Below are positions 7,437-8,988 of a stretch of 8,988 nt of DNA, one piece after another. The translations under genes and the position numbers were made by a program. The stretch lies in assembly GCA_934667845.1 (NCBI GenBank), contig CAKUMQ010000083.1, forward strand, positions 1 through 8,988, given 5' to 3'. Source of the stretch: an uncultured Eubacteriales bacterium (GTDB lineage: Bacteria; Bacillota; Clostridia; Oscillospirales; Acutalibacteraceae). The notes beneath the pieces were generated by a model. That model was not told the origin of the DNA. It saw nothing but the letters and a program-made list of their open reading frames with translations, and did no database searches. Positions within the stretch are counted from its first letter, which is position 1. Each line of letters begins with the position of its first letter.

Positions 7437-8666
7437 TCAGCAAAGGCCGTTTTTGGCTTTCATCTTGGCACAGACCTTGATCGGCAGCCCGTACAGCGAG
7501 ATAAAGCCGGCGGAATCCGCCTGATTATACACATCGTCCTCATCAAAGGTCGCGATCTCGGGATCATAGAGGGAATAGGGCGAGGTCACGCCGGCATTGA
7601 TCATATTGCCCTTGTAGAGCTTGAGCGTGACGTCGCCGGTCACGGTTTTCTGCGTGGTCTTGACAAAGCTCAGGATCGCCTCGGTCAGCGGGCTGAACCA
7701 CTGCGCATTGTATACGATCTCCGCCAGCTTCTGCGCAACGAGCGCCTTATAGTGCGCCGTCTCCTTGTCGAGGGTGATCGTCTCGAGCACCTGGTGGGCA
7801 TGGTAGAGGATCGCGCCGCCCGGCGTCTCATACACGCCCCGGCACTTCATGCCGACGAGCCGGTTCTCCACAATGTCCAAAAGCCCGATGCCGTTCTGAC
7901 CGCCGAGCGCGTTGAGGGTCGAGACCAGCTCGACCGCGCCCATCGCTTTGCCGTCGATCGCCGTCGGCACGCCCTGCTCAAAATGCAGCGTCACATAGGT
8001 GGGCTTATCCGGCGCCGCCTCGGGCGAGACACCCATCTCCAGAAAGCCCGGCGTGTTGTATTTCGGCTCGTTCGCAGGATCCTCCAGATCCAATCCCTCG
8101 TGGGACAGGTGCCAGATGTTTTTGTCCTTGGAGTAGTTCGTCTCCCGGCTGATCTTCAGCGGCACATGGTGCGCCTCGGCGTAGTCGATCTCCTCCTCCC
8201 GGGATTTGATATCCCACTCCCGCCACGGGGCGATGATCGGCATATCCGGTGCAAACGCCTTGATCGCCAGTTCAAACCGCACCTGGTCGTTGCCCTTTCC
8301 GGTGCAGCCGTGGCAGATGGCGTCCGCGCCCTCCTTGAGGGCGATCTCCGCGATCCGCTTGGCGATCGGCGGCCGCGCAAACGCTGTGCCGAGCATATAG
8401 TCCTCATATTTGGCGCCCGCCTGCACGCAGGGGAACACATAGTCGGTCAGGAATTCCTCGGTCAGATCCTCCACATACAGCTTGGAGGCGCCGGTCGCGA
8501 GCGCTTTTTCCTCCAGCCCGTCAAGCTCGCCCGCCTGCCCGACGTTGCCGGACACCGCGATGATCTCGGGGTTGTTGTAGTTCTCCTTCAGCCACGGGAT
8601 GATAATGGAGGTATCCAGTCCGCCCGAATACGCCAGCACGATCTTTTTGACATTCTCTTTATTCAT
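7437..8666 (-). CDS. argG: Argininosuccinate synthase
   Basis: This 409-residue cytoplasmic enzyme joins citrulline and aspartate using ATP (released as AMP and PPi) to give argininosuccinate. The N-type ATP pyrophosphatase P-loop AYSGGLDTS lies at residues 12-20. GCTGKGNDQVRFE (120-132) and YSKDKNIWHLSHEG (178-191) are family signatures for ligand binding. Length is typical of the family. The start is ATG 8666, with GGAGG (8675-8679) and an 8-base spacer. It is first in an argGH operon with a recognisable promoter and two ArgR-like boxes upstream, implying repression by arginine. No early arginine genes (argCJBDF) are in the window, so citrulline supply must be encoded elsewhere. Confidence 0.98.
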   Translation of the reverse strand: MNKENVKKIVLAYSGGLDTSIIIPWLKENYNNPEIIAVSGNVGQAGELDGLEEKALATGASKLYVEDLTEEFLTDYVFPCVQAGAKYEDYMLGTAFARPPIAKRIAEIALKEGADAICHGCTGKGNDQVRFELAIKAFAPDMPIIAPWREWDIKSREEEIDYAEAHHVPLKISRETNYSKDKNIWHLSHEGLDLEDPANEPKYNTPGFLEMGVSPEAAPDKPTYVTLHFEQGVPTAIDGKAMGAVELVSTLNALGGQNGIGLLDIVENRLVGMKCRGVYETPGGAILYHAHQVLETITLDKETAHYKALVAQKLAEIVYNAQWFSPLTEAILSFVKTTQKTVTGDVTLKLYKGNMINAGVTSPYSLYDPEIATFDEDDVYNQADSAGFISLYGLPIKVCAKMKAKNGLC

Positions 8667-8674
8667 TGTTTATT

Positions 8675-8679
8675 CCTCC
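8675..8679 (-). promoter_or_regulatory. argG ribosome-binding site
   Basis: GGAGG on the minus strand with 8 bases to ATG 8666. It is consistent with the chosen start and with no extra N-terminal codons. Confidence 0.85.
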
Positions 8680-8703
8680 AAACGGTTAAATATACGGATT
8701 TCA

Positions 8704-8739
8704 TGCATATATATTAGCACATATCGAATAAATATGCAA
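8704..8739 (-). promoter_or_regulatory. argGH promoter
   Basis: On the minus strand a -35 of TTGCAT (8734-8739) and a -10 of TAATAT (8711-8716) are separated by 17 bases, with TG one base before the -10 (extended -10). The predicted transcript start is near 8704, leaving a leader of about 37 bases, too short for a riboswitch or T-box. Control is therefore likely at initiation. Confidence 0.78.
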
Positions 8740-8740
8740 G
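8723..8740 (-). promoter_or_regulatory. ArgR-type operator (ARG box) overlapping the -35
   Basis: The minus-strand sequence CTTGCATATTTATTCGAT keeps the TGNAT-N4-ATTCN palindromic core of ARG boxes (the commonly quoted consensus CATGAATAAAAATTCAAG, 11 of 18 positions by eye). It covers the -35 hexamer, so a bound ArgR/AhrC hexamer would block RNA polymerase. Confidence 0.6.
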
Positions 8741-8742
8741 CT

Positions 8743-8760
8743 GTTTTATAAATATTCACG
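8743..8760 (-). promoter_or_regulatory. Second ArgR-type operator, upstream half stronger
   Basis: The minus-strand sequence CGTGAATATTTATAAAAC has a perfect TGAAT half site and a degraded second half (11 of 18 consensus positions by eye). It lies 2 bases upstream of the other box, 20 bp centre to centre. ArgR boxes typically come as tandem pairs with 2-3 bases between them, so the pair supports both calls. Confidence 0.5.
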
Positions 8761-8815
8761 CCGATTTGTAGACCTGCACAAACTCCGTCAACCGTTTCCC
8801 TCTGCATTTGCCCAT
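8756..8815 (-). CDS. Possible 19-codon small ORF upstream of argG
   Basis: On the minus strand an ATG at 8815 opens a 19-codon frame (MGKCRGKRLTEFVQVYKSA) ending in TGA at 8756-8758. It is preceded by AAAAGGGGAGG, with the GGAGG only 3 bases from the ATG, or the GGGG 6 bases away. The peptide is basic and has no membrane segment. It ends inside the upstream ARG box and before the argG promoter, so it is not on the argG transcript unless there is another promoter further upstream. I do not recognise it; it could be a real small protein, a gene remnant or chance. Confidence 0.25.
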   Translation of the reverse strand: MGKCRGKRLTEFVQVYKSA

Positions 8816-8863
8816 TTTCCTCCCCTTTTGCCGAAAACGGATCAAAACGCGGCGGAATACGGG

Positions 8864-8913
8864 CAAAAAGCAGCAGGCGGGCGTATTCCCATTCGGGAAA
8901 TACGCCCGCCTGC
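8864..8913 (-). terminator. Rho-independent terminator, minus orientation
   Basis: Arms at 8873-8890 and 8895-8913 form a stem of about 18 bp with a single bulged base and a 4-base loop. On the minus strand it is followed by TG and CTTTTTG. This reads as the terminator of a minus-strand gene lying beyond the right edge, isolating the argG promoter from upstream transcription. Confidence 0.65.
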
Positions 8914-8927
8914 GCAGCCTGTCAAAG

Positions 8928-8960
8928 AACCCATGCTTTCAAGGAGCGAGAGCATGGGTT
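8928..8960. repeat. Hairpin with SD in its loop at the right edge
   Basis: Arms 8928-8940 and 8948-8960 pair over 13 positions (one G-U) around the 7-base loop AAGGAGC. On the plus strand AAGGAG (8941-8946) stands 7 bases before an ATG at 8954 that lies in the 3' arm and opens a frame running off the window. Read on the minus strand it may instead be one of two tandem terminator hairpins (with the one at 8873-8913). It could also be a dispersed intergenic palindrome. Confidence 0.45.
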
Positions 8961-8988
8961 TTCCTCGAAAATTGGGGAAACAGGGAGA

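Noticed and set aside
7392..8717. A 441-codon plus-strand open frame opposite argG
   Set aside because: It runs exactly antisense to argG, whose signatures are complete; the frame stays open because of the GC-rich third positions, and it has no recognisable domain.
1..8988. tRNA, rRNA, CRISPR array, insertion sequence or defence system
   Set aside because: No cloverleaf-like, rRNA-like or regularly spaced direct-repeat pattern was seen, and no transposase, integrase or defence protein motifs occur in any credible frame.

Overview
The window looks like chromosomal DNA of a GC-rich Clostridia-type Firmicute (Oscillospiraceae/Ruminococcaceae-like gut anaerobe). This rests on strong AGGAGG-type Shine-Dalgarno (SD) sites, sigma-A promoters with extended -10 elements, a YfhO-family membrane protein, a clostridial-style S1-domain protein and ArgR-type operators. 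The organism is inferred from these family features, not from a database match.

Layout. Positions 2-70 (+) hold the last 22 codons of a gene cut by the window edge, probably a GyrI-like/AraC-effector-binding domain protein. Positions 71-257 are a non-coding stretch with three hairpins. Positions 258-1184 (-) encode a protein with two clear S1 RNA-binding domains. A 170-bp divergent region follows, with a well-formed promoter firing rightwards. Positions 1355-5984 (+) form a tight three-gene operon: a YfhO-family polytopic membrane protein, a MutT/Nudix hydrolase and a DUF2079 polytopic membrane protein, each pair joined by a 4-base start/stop overlap. A perfect 21-bp-stem hairpin at 5993-6038 separates this operon from the convergent arginine genes. 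argH (6041-7423) and argG (7437-8666) lie on the minus strand, transcribed argG then argH, and encode the last two steps of arginine synthesis (citrulline + aspartate to argininosuccinate, then to arginine + fumarate). Upstream of argG is a clear promoter overlapped by two ArgR-like operator boxes.

The last 322 bases (8667-8988) hold no long gene. They contain the argG ribosome-binding site, promoter and operators, a possible 19-codon ORF with an SD, a minus-strand terminator hairpin, and a second hairpin at the window end whose loop carries an SD followed by an ATG.

Most of the window is ordinary housekeeping sequence. The points most worth checking are the translationally coupled YfhO-Nudix-DUF2079 operon (two candidate GT-C-like envelope proteins around a Nudix enzyme), the start-codon correction for the YfhO protein, the ArgR-type control region of argGH, the small ORF in front of it, and the nested inverted repeat near the left edge.
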